64,000 bases of DNA from Ascidia mentula (lineage: Eukaryota; Chordata; Ascidiacea; Phlebobranchia; Ascidiidae). The translations under genes were made by a program, and so were the position numbers. The stretch spans positions 4,730,001 through 4,794,000 of the forward strand of contig OX387201.1 in the NCBI GenBank assembly GCA_947561715.1. The letters are read 5' to 3'. Below are positions 10,888 to 22,589 of the stretch, in pieces. The first letter of the stretch is position 1; each line of letters begins with the position of its first letter. Under the pieces are notes generated by a model. It had not been told where the DNA came from. It ran no database searches and saw only the letters and a list, made by a program, of their open reading frames with translations.

Positions 10888-12634
10888 CTGTCTTCCTCCC
10901 CACTTTCATCATGTCTCTCCTGACCTGAATACCAAAATACATTAAAAGGAAACATTATTAAACGTACAAGAGTTTACGAGTTTTAAAATCACAAAAATGG
11001 GGCAGACGTTCGTTATTGTAACTCAAATGAGAGCTTCGCTGCGTTTTGCTTACGCCAACTGAACTTGGTCAGACCACAGCATAAAACCTATGGATGCTTG
11101 TTAGCCCACCTTTAGGTGTCGCAAAATCTTTTTTCTTTTGCGGGGCGGCGAAGGATGACCTGGGTTCAAATCCCAATTTGGTGAAAATAAAGTAAAAAAA
11201 CAAAAGTTTAAATTTCGTACTAACAAAAACAGCTGTTTTAAGGAACGTCTTTGGTCCCAAAATCTAAGCACTTATGGCGAGACACATGAGTAAACACAAT
11301 TTCACTGTGGGCAACTACAGGAACTGTTTTTGCCTCGAAGATGTGTGAAAACAACAGTGGCAGCTTTGTATTAACGATATTATTTTAACCCGACGCGATA
11401 ATGCTCGTACCTGTAGTGGGAGCTTGGTTCGAACTACTTTCAGAGACAGGGGTATTTTCAGGTTGACCACCATCGGTATTTTCTCCTACAAGAGTAAAGT
11501 ATGTGTTTTTTCTACTTCAGAGATAGCTATAAATCTGCATTAAAATTAATTGCTTTTAGGAAAAGGGGTATATTTTGAAAGTGAACACAGCCTGCTGATG
11601 AGTATCATCATATCAGGAGTCAATAAGCTACTACTTTGCATAAATATATCAATACATTAACTTTTTGACACATTAACTAGATCCATGTAAATACTGAGAC
11701 CAAACATCAATCGTCTTACTTATTTCATCTTCAGTTTCTTGCCTGTTTTTCTCGTCTTGTGGCTTTCGAGTGGTTGGTGGAACACCTGTTGTATAGAACC
11801 TATATTAGATACAACGGATTCAATAATGAAAATATAATGATAAACGATGGCCTCGTCCCCAATATTTTTGGCGTCGACAGTTGCATCAGTGAAATCGCAT
11901 TTTTTTCCTTTGTACTTGTCACCTACGTGCAGATGACCTACAACAACACAATTACAGAGCACAGCCTGCAGAAGATTTTTTCTACGTCTGCTGTTTCAAT
12001 ATGTAGGAAAACTGTAGGAAAATTTTTTACCTTTTTTATAGTACCAATTTTTTTTTACCTGTACTTGATCCAGCATCTGATTCTTGATTGCTTTTCGTGA
12101 CTCTTTTTCTCTCAGTCTCATCTACCTTCTCAGGTGCAGCTGCTTTTAGAACAAATATATGCATGGAGCTGTTTTTCAGAAAACGTCAGTTCATCGAAAC
12201 AATATACAACCCAATATTCAAGCAAGGATGTAAAAACGAAAGAGACTTTGCTAAAATTAATACAAACGGTAACACAGAAGTTGACCGTAGTCAGTTTTCA
12301 ACATGTACGTAAAAGTGGATTACCCTGATTCACAGTCCCATTATCACCAACGTTTGCAGTATGAACTGTTGCGCCAGAAAAATTATACTTTGGCCCACCG
12401 TATGAGTCACCAATGTGCTGTGGCTCTGAGTAAACACAGTTGAAATCAGCAGAAATGATTTTAACGTTTGCAGTGGAAATTATAACGATTTATTGAATTC
12501 TATTTTATTTGGTGGACAAGAGGTTCCATTCACCAGTAACACAAACCGCAAAACTATCACTTTTAAACACTTTGACTTACCAACGTTCACGTTCCCTTGC
12601 ATTCCCACAACCGACCTTCTACTGATATTCGCAC
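10888..12634 (-). CDS. Exon-cassette cluster, 5'-incomplete gene of the motif family
   Basis: A series of short exons on the minus strand: 12634-12581 (partial V-V-G-M-Q-G-N-V-N-V exon), 12425-12324 (motif exon, G-D-S-Y-G-G-P-K-Y-N-F ... N-V-G-D-N-G-T-V-N-Q), 12142-12059 (A-A-A-P-E-K-V-D-E-T, charged), 11937-about 11846 (diverged motif exon, H-L-H-V-G-D-K-Y ... N-I-G-D-E-A-I-V), 11785-11720 (V-P-P-T-T-R-K-P), 11485-11411 (E-N-T-D-G-G-Q, Ser/Glu-rich) and 10924-10888. Most are bounded by GT-AG and compatible in phase 1. I find no N-terminal exon and no certain stop: the donor of the diverged motif exon is unclear, and one joining would end at the stop near 11720. It may be a partial gene, or alternative exons belonging to a larger transcript. 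The same set occurs at 29820-31034 and in each unit of the array at 31-43 kb. Confidence 0.45.
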
Positions 12635-12842
12635 CTTGGTGGTATTGTGGAACTTTAAAACAAACCTTTTACGTATGTAAGGACAATAGTAATCCAATTA
12701 CAATCAAAGTAAACCGTAAAAGATTTCCTACTATTTTGGAGTTACCGCTGAAGTTTAAAGCATGGCGCCGGGAAATATATTTACTGTCATAGAACAACAT
12801 ATAAAACATGTATTAGTTTAAGTGCAACTTGTATTGTACGGT

Positions 12843-15569
12843 CTACTGGGCAAGAAACTCAAATAAGAACCACTTAAGGTATCTCAAATCTATAGCATTT
12901 AAATAATTTTTACCTATGATCTTTTGCTTTGTAAGTAAAATTGGTTCACTCAGGACCTCTGTTCTCCATTGTTCTGTTGTTAAAGTGACTGTGAGTTTTT
13001 TGTCAGCCAGGCTTTCGTTTCGTCGACTTGTAAGGAGACACATTTTTTCAATTTTTGATTTCCTCCAAACATCTTTGAATTTCTTCTCTCTTTCATCGAA
13101 ATCAATTTCATCGCTTGTCAAATTTCCGTGTAGATTTTGATCTGCACGTCTGAACAAAAAAATATGTCATCTCAAAAAATAACTTAAATGTCGCTTACTT
13201 GATTAAAAATGAAGTGTTGATAATTTCACTAAGCCTGATCTTGTCTCGTTGCAGTTGATCTCGAATCCTAATGGTGACAGAAAGTTTAGTTGGTTCTTCT
13301 GCTCCTCGAGGAGGAACAACAAAAGCGAATGACTTTTCTTTTTCCATTGCTAACCGGTCAGATGGTTCGGCTGTAACCTTGAATCTGTATAAAATATCTC
13401 ATTTCATAAATACCTTTATACTACGTCACTTTATTTGTTATACTTTGTGAAATGTTCGACTTCAAATTTAATCGAACTCTGTCCGCGTTCCATTGCGCCA
13501 TTTTGCAGTAGAGAAAAGTCAGCTTCTGCTTTTGCGCTTAAAATCTAAAAAATACATTAAATTTGTGATGCAGCTTGTTTACCACCTGGTATTTCTGGAC
13601 TTGGTGAACATTTCCTTAAAAACCTTTTTTTGATGTTTTTGGAAAAAAAATGAACAAAACCTTATATTAGACAGTTTTGTTGTTACGGCTTGACTTACAA
13701 ATGGTGTTTTTAACTTCCCAGGTTGCGTCCCTTTTAAAATATACAAACTCGTTCGTCCTTTTTTACCTCAATATCAACTTTCTTGTTTGTTCGGTAGCAG
13801 GTGGGAAGAGTAATTTCAACAGGCTCTTTAAAGTGCAACCCATCTGGTTTACACACTATTGTAGGTGCGAGGTCACCATCTTCATAGTATGTATCAACTT
13901 TAATTTCTACATCTTCATCTAAGGCGCCGGAAGGAATTGAAAGTTTGCAACCGTCAACATCAATTGTTCCTCCTTTGATTCCTATTTTCTTCGCAAGTGA
14001 TCTGTGACTCTGTAAGTGTTATGACACGTGACTAGTGCAATACAAGCTAACATGGCATGATAATTTGTTATTACTTTGGTATCATCGGTATTGCTTGTTC
14101 CATCTCTGATATGTTCTGATGTGCTTGATTCGTGTCTGAGATCTTTGTTCCGTTTGGGCTTCTGTCCTTGATCAGCTGCAGCTACGTAACAACAGCAAAT
14201 TTGTATATGTGTTTGTCCCGCAGGGAAACACAAGCTCGTTTTTAGAAATGCGATTAAGACTATGAGCTGTAAACTTCATTTGAAGTTGAATATTAAAACC
14301 CATTAAAGCATTTTTAGTATTTATTTCCTAATAAAGAAAACAACATAAAGTGGTCTAAAAATGTAGAAAATAAAAATATAATTTCTTACTGATTATAAAA
14401 GTGGTCACACTGCTTATATTTGAAGGCCAAAAATTGCCTCAAAAGTGTGTCTATATGCACCTTATTTGTACGGTTGTATATTAGTAGTGTTTTTACCTGC
14501 TTCAGAACCTTTTCTTTCAGCTGTCTGCAAAATCTTGCTGCGGAGTGGATAGCGTTGAGTAGGGATTGTCCCACCATGCACCTCTATATTTCGTGTTAAA
14601 TCACAAAGAAGCTGGCATGAATTATACAAAACTAAGAACGTTCAGCAAATTTTAATTAGACTTTTTAACCCACATCAGGTACACAGCTTCCCTACTTGCC
14701 TGCATTTTCTACGTTTCCCACAACACCAACCTTTTCGTATTTAATATTTTGGGGCCCTGTGAAATATCAATAAACTAAAACTTTATAATGTCAACGTCTT
14801 TATCAGCAAGGTTGTGTTTGACATAAATTATATTAGTTTGGCCTAGAGTGTAGAGTTGATTTGTGTGATTTTCTCATAATTATGCATGCAGCTGTTTCAA
14901 TGATACAGCAAATCCCATGAAAATTATTGAGAGAACGTAAGTTCATCGAAACAATATACAATCCAATATTCAAGCAAGGATAGAAAAACGGAAGAGATTT
15001 TGGTACAATTAACACAAAAAGTAACACAGTAGCCAGTTTTACATGTACGTGAAAGTGGATTACCCTGATTCATAGTCCCATGGTCACCAACGTTTGCAGC
15101 GTGAACTGTTGCACCAGGAAAATTATACTTTGACCTACCGTATGAGTCACCAAGGTGCAGTGGCCCTGTGTGCACAAAGTTGAAATCAGAAGAAATGGTT
15201 TTATGGTTTCACGTGGAAAATATAAAGTTCTGTTGCGTTCTACCTAACTTGGTGGTCAAGAGGTTCCATTTACTAGTAATAAAAACTGCCAAACGACCAC
15301 ATTTAAACCCTTTTACTCACCCATGTTCACGTTTCCTTGCACTCCCACAACCGACCCTCCACCGATATTCGCACCTTGCAAGTTCACATCTTGCAGCTTG
15401 CTATCCTTGTACACTGCACACAGAAATACCAATAAGTTTCTAAGGAATGGTTGGTTTGTACAGGTCGACTACCTTTCGTGGATTTGTGGATGTGCATATC
15501 TCCTTGTGCTTCGTTTATCTCATTGTTACCTTCAAAAATGCAGTTACTAAAATTGTTGTAGGCAAACAT
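12843..15569 (-). CDS. Motif-ZU5-UPA-like protein, 9 exons, 430 aa
   Basis: Exons 15569-15473, 15413-15321, 15165-15064, 14756-14700, 14181-14075, 14009-13767, 13544-13444, 13384-13199 and 13149-12843; phases match at every join and the 1293-nt frame closes on a stop. Residues 1-116 are beta-type repeats: N-N-F-S-N-C-I-F then A-Q-G-D-M-H-I-H; G-V-Q-G-N-V-N-M; Y-N-F-P-G-A-T-V ... N-V-G-D-H-G-T-M-N-Q; V-V-G-N-V-E-N-A. Residues 117-152 are a charged linker. Residues about 153-266 are a ZU5 domain (I-K-G-G-T-I-D-V ... I-P-S-G-A-L ... E-I-T-L-P-T-C-Y-R) ending in E-V-E-H-F-T. About 267-430 is a UPA-like region. ZU5-UPA occurs in PIDD1, UNC5, ankyrins and the NLRP1/CARD8 FIIND; here no death domain or CARD follows. 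The intron after exon 4 has a GC donor. Likely a cytosolic immune-type scaffold (inference). The gene starts about 230 bp beyond the stop of its upstream paralog. Confidence 0.75.
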
Positions 15570-15799
15570 GGTGCGAAGAAAACCTTACAGATCACCAAAT
15601 AAACGTTCAAAGCTAGTAGCGACCAATCAAACTTCCTCTAACTCAATATTTTACCATGTTAATGCGCTTTGTTTAACTTGAACAAACTGTAAGCAATAAC
15701 TGTAAGCAATAATATCAAATTAGGCAGGAATCTCAGAAACCATTGCCCACCTGTAGAACAATGTATACAACATGTATTAGTTTAAGTGCAACTTGTATT

Positions 15800-18700
15800 C
15801 TACGGTGTGCTGGATGAGAAACACAAATAATAAGCACGTGGGTATTTTAAATTTGTAGCGTGTAAAGAATTTTTACCTGTGATCTTTTGTTTTGTAAGAA
15901 AGACCGTTTTATTCAGGATCTCTGTTTTCTTTTGTTCTGATGATAAAGTGATGCTGAGTTTTCTGTCAACCAGGCTTTCTTTTTTTCGACTTCTTAGGAC
16001 ACACCTTCTTTGAATTAATGATTTATTCCAAACTTCGTTGAATTTCATCACTCTTCGATCGAAATCAATTTCATCGCTTGTTAAATTTAAGTGTAGATTT
16101 TGATCTGCATGTCTGAACAAAAAAATATGTAATCGCCAAAAATAACTCCCTATGTCGCTTACTGGACAAAAAATGAAGTGTTGATAATTTCACCAGGATC
16201 GCTCTTGTCTCCTGGTAGCTCATCGCAAATCGTAATGGTGGCGACAATTTCAGTTGGTTCTTCTGCTCCTCGAGAAACAACCAAAGCAAATGTTTTTTTT
16301 TTATTCATTATTGGCCGATCAGATAGTCCGGCTGTAATCTTGAATCTGTACAATAATTTCATTTTGAAATTACCGTTATACTATGACACTTTATTTGTTA
16401 TACTTAGTAAAATGTTCAACTTCAAATTTAAACAAACTTTGTCCGGGTTCCATTTCACTTTTTTTCAGCAGAGAAAAGTCAGTATTTGATTCTGCGGTCA
16501 AAATCTACAAAATACATTAAATTTGTGATGCAGCTTGTCAACCTACTATCTTTTCCAGACCTGTAACGGTGAACATTTCTTTAAAGACGTTTTTTGATGT
16601 TTGGAAAATTTGAAAGGATATTTTTTATATTAGAACATTACGTGAGATTCATTATTACAGTTTGACTTAAAACTAGTGTTTTTAACTTTCAAATGTGACA
16701 TCCCTAAAAAATATTCAAACTTTGTTCCTCATTACCTCAATATCAACTTTCTTGTGTGTTCGATAGCAGGTGGGAAGAGTCATTTCAACAGGCTTTTTAA
16801 AGTGCAACCCATCTGGTTTACACACTATTGTAGGTGTGAGGTCATCATCTTCATAGTATGTATCAACTTTTAACTTTACATCTTTATCTAAGGCGGCAGA
16901 AGGAATTGAAAGTTTGCAACCGCTAACATCAATTTTTCCTCCTCTGGGTCCTATTGTCGTCGTAATTGATCTGTACCTCTGTTTCTGTTGCCATAACACG
17001 TGGTCAGTGCTATGCAAGCTAACATGACATTATAATATCTTCTTACCAAGGTAACGCTCTTTTTTTTTCTTTGATCCAAATCTGATTTGCTTGATTTCTC
17101 TTTGGAAGCTTTGTTTCTCTGTTTGGCCTTTTGTCCGTGATCAGCTGCATCTATATAACAACAGCGACAAAATTTGTGTATGTGTTTGTTCTGAAAGGAA
17201 ACACAGGCCTGGTTTTGAAATGTAACTAAGACAATGAGCTGTAAATTCATTTGAAGTTGAAAGTACGAAAACGAAAACACTGCGAAATTAAGTCACGCCT
17301 AATTTCGAATACCATGCAGGATCACTCTGCAGCGTAGGCCTCACCCATGGTACGTTTTAACTAAGGACACTGGGCATTCAACCACTACTTTTCTGATAAA
17401 GCTATGGCATAAAAGTCACACTGGTGCGCAAGCCCAAAACTTTATACTATCTAATCACTGTATCCTAATAACGCAGGTATCAGAAAACGCAGAAAGTGCT
17501 TTCGTGTTGTAAGGCAGGTCGCCCAACTGAGAAGTGCGGGAAAAAACGAACGTTTTGTGAATTTGCTTCCGGTTTTCACAAGTATAATTTTAAATAGACG
17601 ATTTTATCATGTTGCAAAATTTTATTAAAATTTAATTAAAAATAAGCAAATGACTGCTTGTCAACCTCTTTGCAAACCGGTCATGACCAGCAGGACTCCA
17701 TACAAATCAGCCCGTTGCAACGCTTATTCGTTTCTCAAATCAAAGCCAAAGTACTTAGAAGAAAACTGTTTACACAATTCAGTTTTGTATAGACGGTAAT
17801 ATCGTGTTGCACAATGTGATTAAAATTCAACAAAAAAACAAGCAAATAACATCCTGTGAAAATCTATGCAAACCGGTCATGACCTGCGGGACCTTACACG
17901 ATCGGCGCCTCGAAACACCTATTTTTTTCGCAATGAAAAGCCAAAGCACTTTGAAGAAAACGGTTGACACAGTCCAATTTGAACCAAATCGTATTATCAT
18001 GTTGAAAAATTTTAATAATATTTAACTCAAAACAAACAAATCACAGCCTGTCAACCTGTTTGCGAACCAGCTACGACTAGGCGACTATTCGTTTTTCACT
18101 TAAAAGCAAAGGTCTTTAAAACAAAAACGGTTTGCACACTTCAATTTTAAGTAGATGTTACTATGATGTTGCAAAATTTAAAAAAATAAGTAAAACAAGC
18201 AAATGACAGCTTGTCAAGCTGTTGTGTACAAAACTGGAATCCATACGAAACGGCGCATCAAAACACCTATTCGTTTTACGATTTTAAGCCAAGCAACTAA
18301 GAAAACTGATCTATTTTTAATAGACGCAAGGATTATGCTTCAAAAGTTAAGGTTAAAACAAACAAATGTTAGCCTTTCAACATATTTTTGGACGAAATAT
18401 ATATTTGTTTCATAGAATATGAAAGCTTGAAATATACGTTTCCATGACTAGTAAGTCATAGCTTGAGAAAAACTGCCGCCCACATTATAATGACCACTGT
18501 TAACACAACCATAATATAATGTCCAAAGAGAATGAAAATATACATGCACGTCTTTGAATTCATATCCAATGTAGCCACCTAGCAAGTCATATATTCAACC
18601 CCTCCTTGCTTCCAATGTTGGTGAAACATTTATTTTTGTTATGTTGGATCGTGCAGAGATAAAACTGCACAAATCAATTCGAGGAAGTCATATCTCCTCA

Positions 18701-19703
18701 ATGACGTCACACTTCACACGACCACATTTCAATTTATAACAACTTACCTTTCTGGTGCTTAAAGCAAACGTTGCAACTCATTAAGTATCATTGTATACCT
18801 CGCACTAACAACAAACACGAAACAGTAAAAGTTACTACTGGACCGCTATCTACATAATAACTACGTAGCTTACTGACGATTGCCCGATGAAGTTGGAAAC
18901 GAAACCAACCATTAATAAAGTTGCCACCATTTTCCAACAAACTTTACAATGTCAACGTCTTTACCAGCAACGTGGTGTTTGACATAAATTATATTAGTTT
19001 GGCCTAGAGTGTGGAGTTGATTTGTGTGATGTTTCCACAATTGTGCATGCAGCTGTTTAAATGATACAGCAAATTCCGTGAAAATTATTGTGAGAACGTC
19101 AGTTCATCGAAACAATATACAATCCAATATTCAAGTAATGGTGAAAAAACAGAAGAAATTTTGGTAAAATTAACACAGAAGTTGACCTTAGCCAGTTTTA
19201 CATGTACGTAAAAGTGGATTACCCTGATTCACAGTTCCGTGTTCACCAACGTTTGCAGCGTTAACTGTTGCACCAGAAAAATTATATTGTGATCCACCGC
19301 ACGAGTCACCAATGTGCTGTGGCCCTGAGTAAACAAAGTTGCAATCAGAAAAAATGATATCATCGTTTGCGGAGGGAAATAGAACGTTTTATTTCGTCCC
19401 ATTTACCAGTGATACAAACTGCAAAACTATCGCATTCAAACTCTTTAACTCACCCATGTAAACGTCCCCTTGCGCTTCCACGTCTGTTCCTTCACTGATT
19501 TTCGAACCTTCCAAGTTCACTTGTTGCACCTTGCTATCCTTGTATACTGAACACAAGTATTTGCAATAAGTTTCTAAGAAATAGTTGGTTTGTACAGGTT
19601 GACTACCTTTTGTGGATTTGTCGATGTGCATATCTCCTTGTGCTTCGGTTATCTCAGTCTTCCCGTTAAAATTGCAGTTACTGAAACTGTTGTGGACAGA
19701 CAT
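15800..19703 (-). CDS. Motif-ZU5-UPA-like protein, 8 exons, 411 aa
   Basis: Exons 19703-19607, 19546-19454, 19324-19223, 17150-17047, 16978-16736, 16504-16404, 16345-16163 and 16112-15800; 1236 nt, phases consistent, stop present. N-terminus: N-S-F-S-N-C-N-F then A-Q-G-D-M-H-I-D; A-Q-G-D-V-Y-M; Y-N-F-S-G-A-T-V ... N-V-G-E-H-G-T-V-N-Q. Residues about 98-132 are a Lys/Ser-rich linker. ZU5 spans about 133-246 (P-R-G-G-K-I-D-V ... V-E-M-T-L-P-T-C-Y-R) and ends in V-E-H-F-T; the UPA-like region follows (F-A-L-V-V-S-R-G-A-E-E-P-T). The V-V-G-N-V-E-N-A exon of its paralog is absent: its expected place near 18.94 kb is replaced by foreign sequence, but phase 1 is preserved across the gap, making a 2.07 kb intron. 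A CRE-like word lies 231 bp upstream of the ATG. Head-to-tail with the paralog at 15569. Confidence 0.7.
17600..18370. repeat. Diverged tandem repeat, about four units of 170-195 bp
   Basis: Units starting near 17606, 17801, 17996 and 18161 share a leading 'at(c/g)(a/g)tgttg(c/a)aaaattt', a central 'aacaagcaaatgacagcttgtcaa'-like part and an 'aaagccaaag' part. They lie in the large intron of the 411-aa gene. Short open frames inside are chance. Confidence 0.6.
18371..18945. other. Inserted sequence in the large intron
   Basis: The family-typical sequence breaks off at about 18943, where paralogous loci continue into the V-V-G-N-V-E-N-A exon. The inserted side ends with 'gcccgatgaagttggaaacgaaac', a word of the kind found near ends of some non-LTR or Penelope-like elements. 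I cannot classify it. Confidence 0.35.
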
Positions 19704-21100
19704 TGTGCCAAAAAAAATTTACAGATCACCAAATAAACGTATAAATCTAGTAGCGACCAATTGTAATGGTGTACTTGTAATGCTGGCAACAATAAACAAC
19801 TTGTAAATTAACCTAATGTCATTTAATCTCTGAGCTAAATAGAGCTTTTTGTTTCAAGCCACACCTGACAAAAGTTGCCCACATGTGACTTGTGAAACCA
19901 TGTTGATAGTTTTAGGAATTGGTTTGAGTTCCGTGACGTAAGCAAGCTACTGATCAACAGTATAGTCGTTGCACCCCGCTGTACCCAAAGTTCTAAATCT
20001 CCTCGCGTCAACACTGAATACACTTACAAAACTTCCATTTCTCGTTTTTGTATGTTGCTTATAACGGCGCAGATCGGATGACATGACAAAGGTTGATAAT
20101 TAGAATAAAGAAGATGCGGAATATTTGTTGTAAATTGATCGTTACCGGAAATTAAGGCCAAACTTGGCGGTTAAACCAGAGAACATATACGACTTTTTAC
20201 TGGTGTGCCTACTTTATTGTGATTGATTTAGCAAAGGAGACCCTTTTCCCAGCTAATTACTAAATTTCCCAAAGTTAAAGGCCCACCAATTTCAACTTTA
20301 AGCTGCAACTGCCTTTAGTTTTAAGCCAGCGCAACTGACAAAAATCACCCAACGCATGACTTGTGAAATCCTGTCATGAGGTTTACGTTTTGTTTTGAGT
20401 TCCTCTTTCACCGCGACATAAGCAAGCTACTAACAGCAGTGGGTGCGTCCTCGCTGTATTCAAAGCTCTAAAATTACCTCGCGGTTGACATGACAAAGGT
20501 TGATAATTGGATGCGAAGAATTTGTTGTCAATTATTACCCTGCAAACGGTGATTACGGCCAAACTTGACGGTAGTAAACCACAAAGTACAAACAGCTTAC
20601 CGGTGTGCATATACTTTATTGTGATTGATTTAACAAACAGCGACTCCTTTCCTAGTTAGTTTAAAGACAAAGATTTGTGAGTTTGGTTTTGTCCAATTTG
20701 AGGCCAGATTTTTAAGGAAACCATCAACTTTTACTAGCTTAAACATCAACCCCACCAAAACCTGTGACAGCTTTGTGCCTTTCTTCTCTCAAGTTTCAAA
20801 ATACAACTTTTACATTTTTGGATGTTGTTCGCACTGTAAAGTGATTACATGCATTTTTAAAGTAATATAAGCAAAGAAATCCTGTGTTACTGTAAGTCAA
20901 AATATGTACCTTGAAATCGGGTTACTACAACTGTACAGTCAACTGGTGCTAAGGTCTAGCGCAAAGCACTTCACAAATACGTCACGATTTGCTTCACACA
21001 GTCAGCTACTGGGTAAAGGACAGTAACATGATCTTTCGCAGTCAAGAGAGCAGTGCCATTTTATTCACAAACGAAGCGAGTATTGTACAAAAGGTTTCTA
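19704..21100. other. 5' flank of the 411-aa gene and repeated flanks
   Basis: Holds CRE-like words at 19934-19947 and (variant) 20414-20427 and two partial copies of the same upstream flank ('gagttcctctttcaccg' type), suggesting that the promoter region itself was duplicated. The part at 20880-21040 matches 9230-9390 and 28060-28220. No gene seen. Confidence 0.45.
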
Positions 21101-21105
21101 GTTAC

Positions 21106-22409
21106 AGTAACCCCGTTTACATGACGGTTTAAGACGGCTTCGAAGCTGACTCGCCGATCCGACTCTCTCGTTTTCGGCGAAGAGAAAAAGGCAAGCGTCT
21201 TAAGCCGTCTCGGCCTTCGATCTAACGCGGAGAGTGGTTTACTGGACAGCTTAAGCGATTAAGTCAGCTTAAACCCAGTTGCGACAAGTGCCGCGAAGAA
21301 GTTAGGACTAGGTAATTTGTTTATGAGGTTGTGCGTTGAGGGTTTGCTGTTTACAATAAACCTTAAAAGTAATAAACTAGTTCTAGTACAACTACGTGAG
21401 TATGCTCTATGCTGCAGGGGCGAGAAGGATGTGCTTACTCGAGTTAATTTTGATAAATACTACGCAAGTGTTAACTGAATTGTACAAGCATCAAGATACA
21501 AACAAGCAGCATTCGTTTTGAGGACCTAAGTTGCATTTTGGAGACCTGAAGGAAACAAATGCATTGCAGGAATGCTGACACTTGTTTGAAAGAAGAATGC
21601 ACTTGTGTTAACTGTTTTCATTTGCTGCTGGATGTGCTATAATATAACAAGTCAATGCAAAGTGGTTGTTTATTCATATTTAGGCTACTGCATCTTATTT
21701 ATGCAAGGATTATGTGAACAACAATCAACCATAAAATACAAAAGCAGGCTTATGTAAACCTTTTCTGTTTGTAAAAAAAAACAAATATGACAAGAATGCC
21801 ATGACACAAGTTTATGTTATGTAACTATCACATCTTCTGTATATTTGTTTCAAATTAATTAACATTGGGCTGGTATGAAACATTCCATTCAGTCTTTTCT
21901 GACACTCAATTGTACATGGGATTACGGGATTAGACAGCTTCTGAAAAGGATCCTGTGAAGAAGGACAGAGATAATTAATACTACTAAACATGAAATTTTC
22001 ACTTGCGGAATACTCTTACCATGGTGTTGTTGTGAACACATTCCAGGAAAATGCAGCCTTTTAGTTTAATCAGAAATTAAAAAAATATGGGTTGCAGCAG
22101 GCTTTTTAGTTAAATCATCTATTATATCAGGAAAAGTAAACTCACATTATAATCAAGGACCAATTTGCAGCAAGCATTTGCGTAAACTAACTGCCAATAA
22201 CTTTTCTCTGCATGCTTAGATTAGAAATATTGATAATTTATTTAGTACAGAGTCTGAATTTACAGCCTGTCAGCCCGAGACCGCTTAACTTAAGCTGACT
22301 TAAAAGCCTGTAAATTCGTCGTTTTCGCGCGTCGAATTTGAAAATCACGTGACCCGGTCACGAGTCGACTTGATGCTCAAGTCGACTTGGCCATGTAAAC
22401 AGGGTTAGT
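21106..22409. mobile_element. Non-autonomous TIR DNA transposon, about 1.3 kb
   Basis: Left end AGTAACCCCGTTTACATG, right end the inverted ACTAACCCTGTTTACATG (16 of 18 match), flanked by a perfect 5-bp target duplication GTTAC at 21101-21105 and 22410-22414. Subterminal regions are GC-rich with repeated 'cttaag', 'gcttaa' and 'gtcgac' words. There is no transposase frame. I do not assign a superfamily from the 5-bp target duplication and this TIR. Confidence 0.8.
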
Positions 22410-22589
22410 GTTACTCTGACGAATCAACGACCTCACCTGTTAACTTGTTGCTTTTAGGTTTAAGTACAGTTGTATAAAATTTAAGGACAATTTTACTTTG
22501 AGTTTTGGAAACAAAAATTTCTTTGTCGCGTTCTATTTAAATTTGGGCATCATTAGACAGTTCACTTAATCTGATGGAACATCACTAAA

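Larger units (their letters stand above)
7420..12145. repeat. Segmental duplication, copy 1 (partner 26222-31037)
   Basis: About 4.7 kb is collinear with 26222-31037 in the same orientation, 18.8-18.9 kb apart. Both copies contain the secreted-peptide ORF, the 82-aa motif gene, a tRNA-like segment and the low-complexity exon cassettes. Small indels distinguish them; several coding frames are kept in both. Confidence 0.85.

Noticed and set aside
14497-14524. Possible 28-nt exon in the 430-aa gene
   Set aside because: Its splice signals look acceptable but its phase (0 to 1) does not fit the phase-1 exons on either side; leaving it out gives a clean frame.
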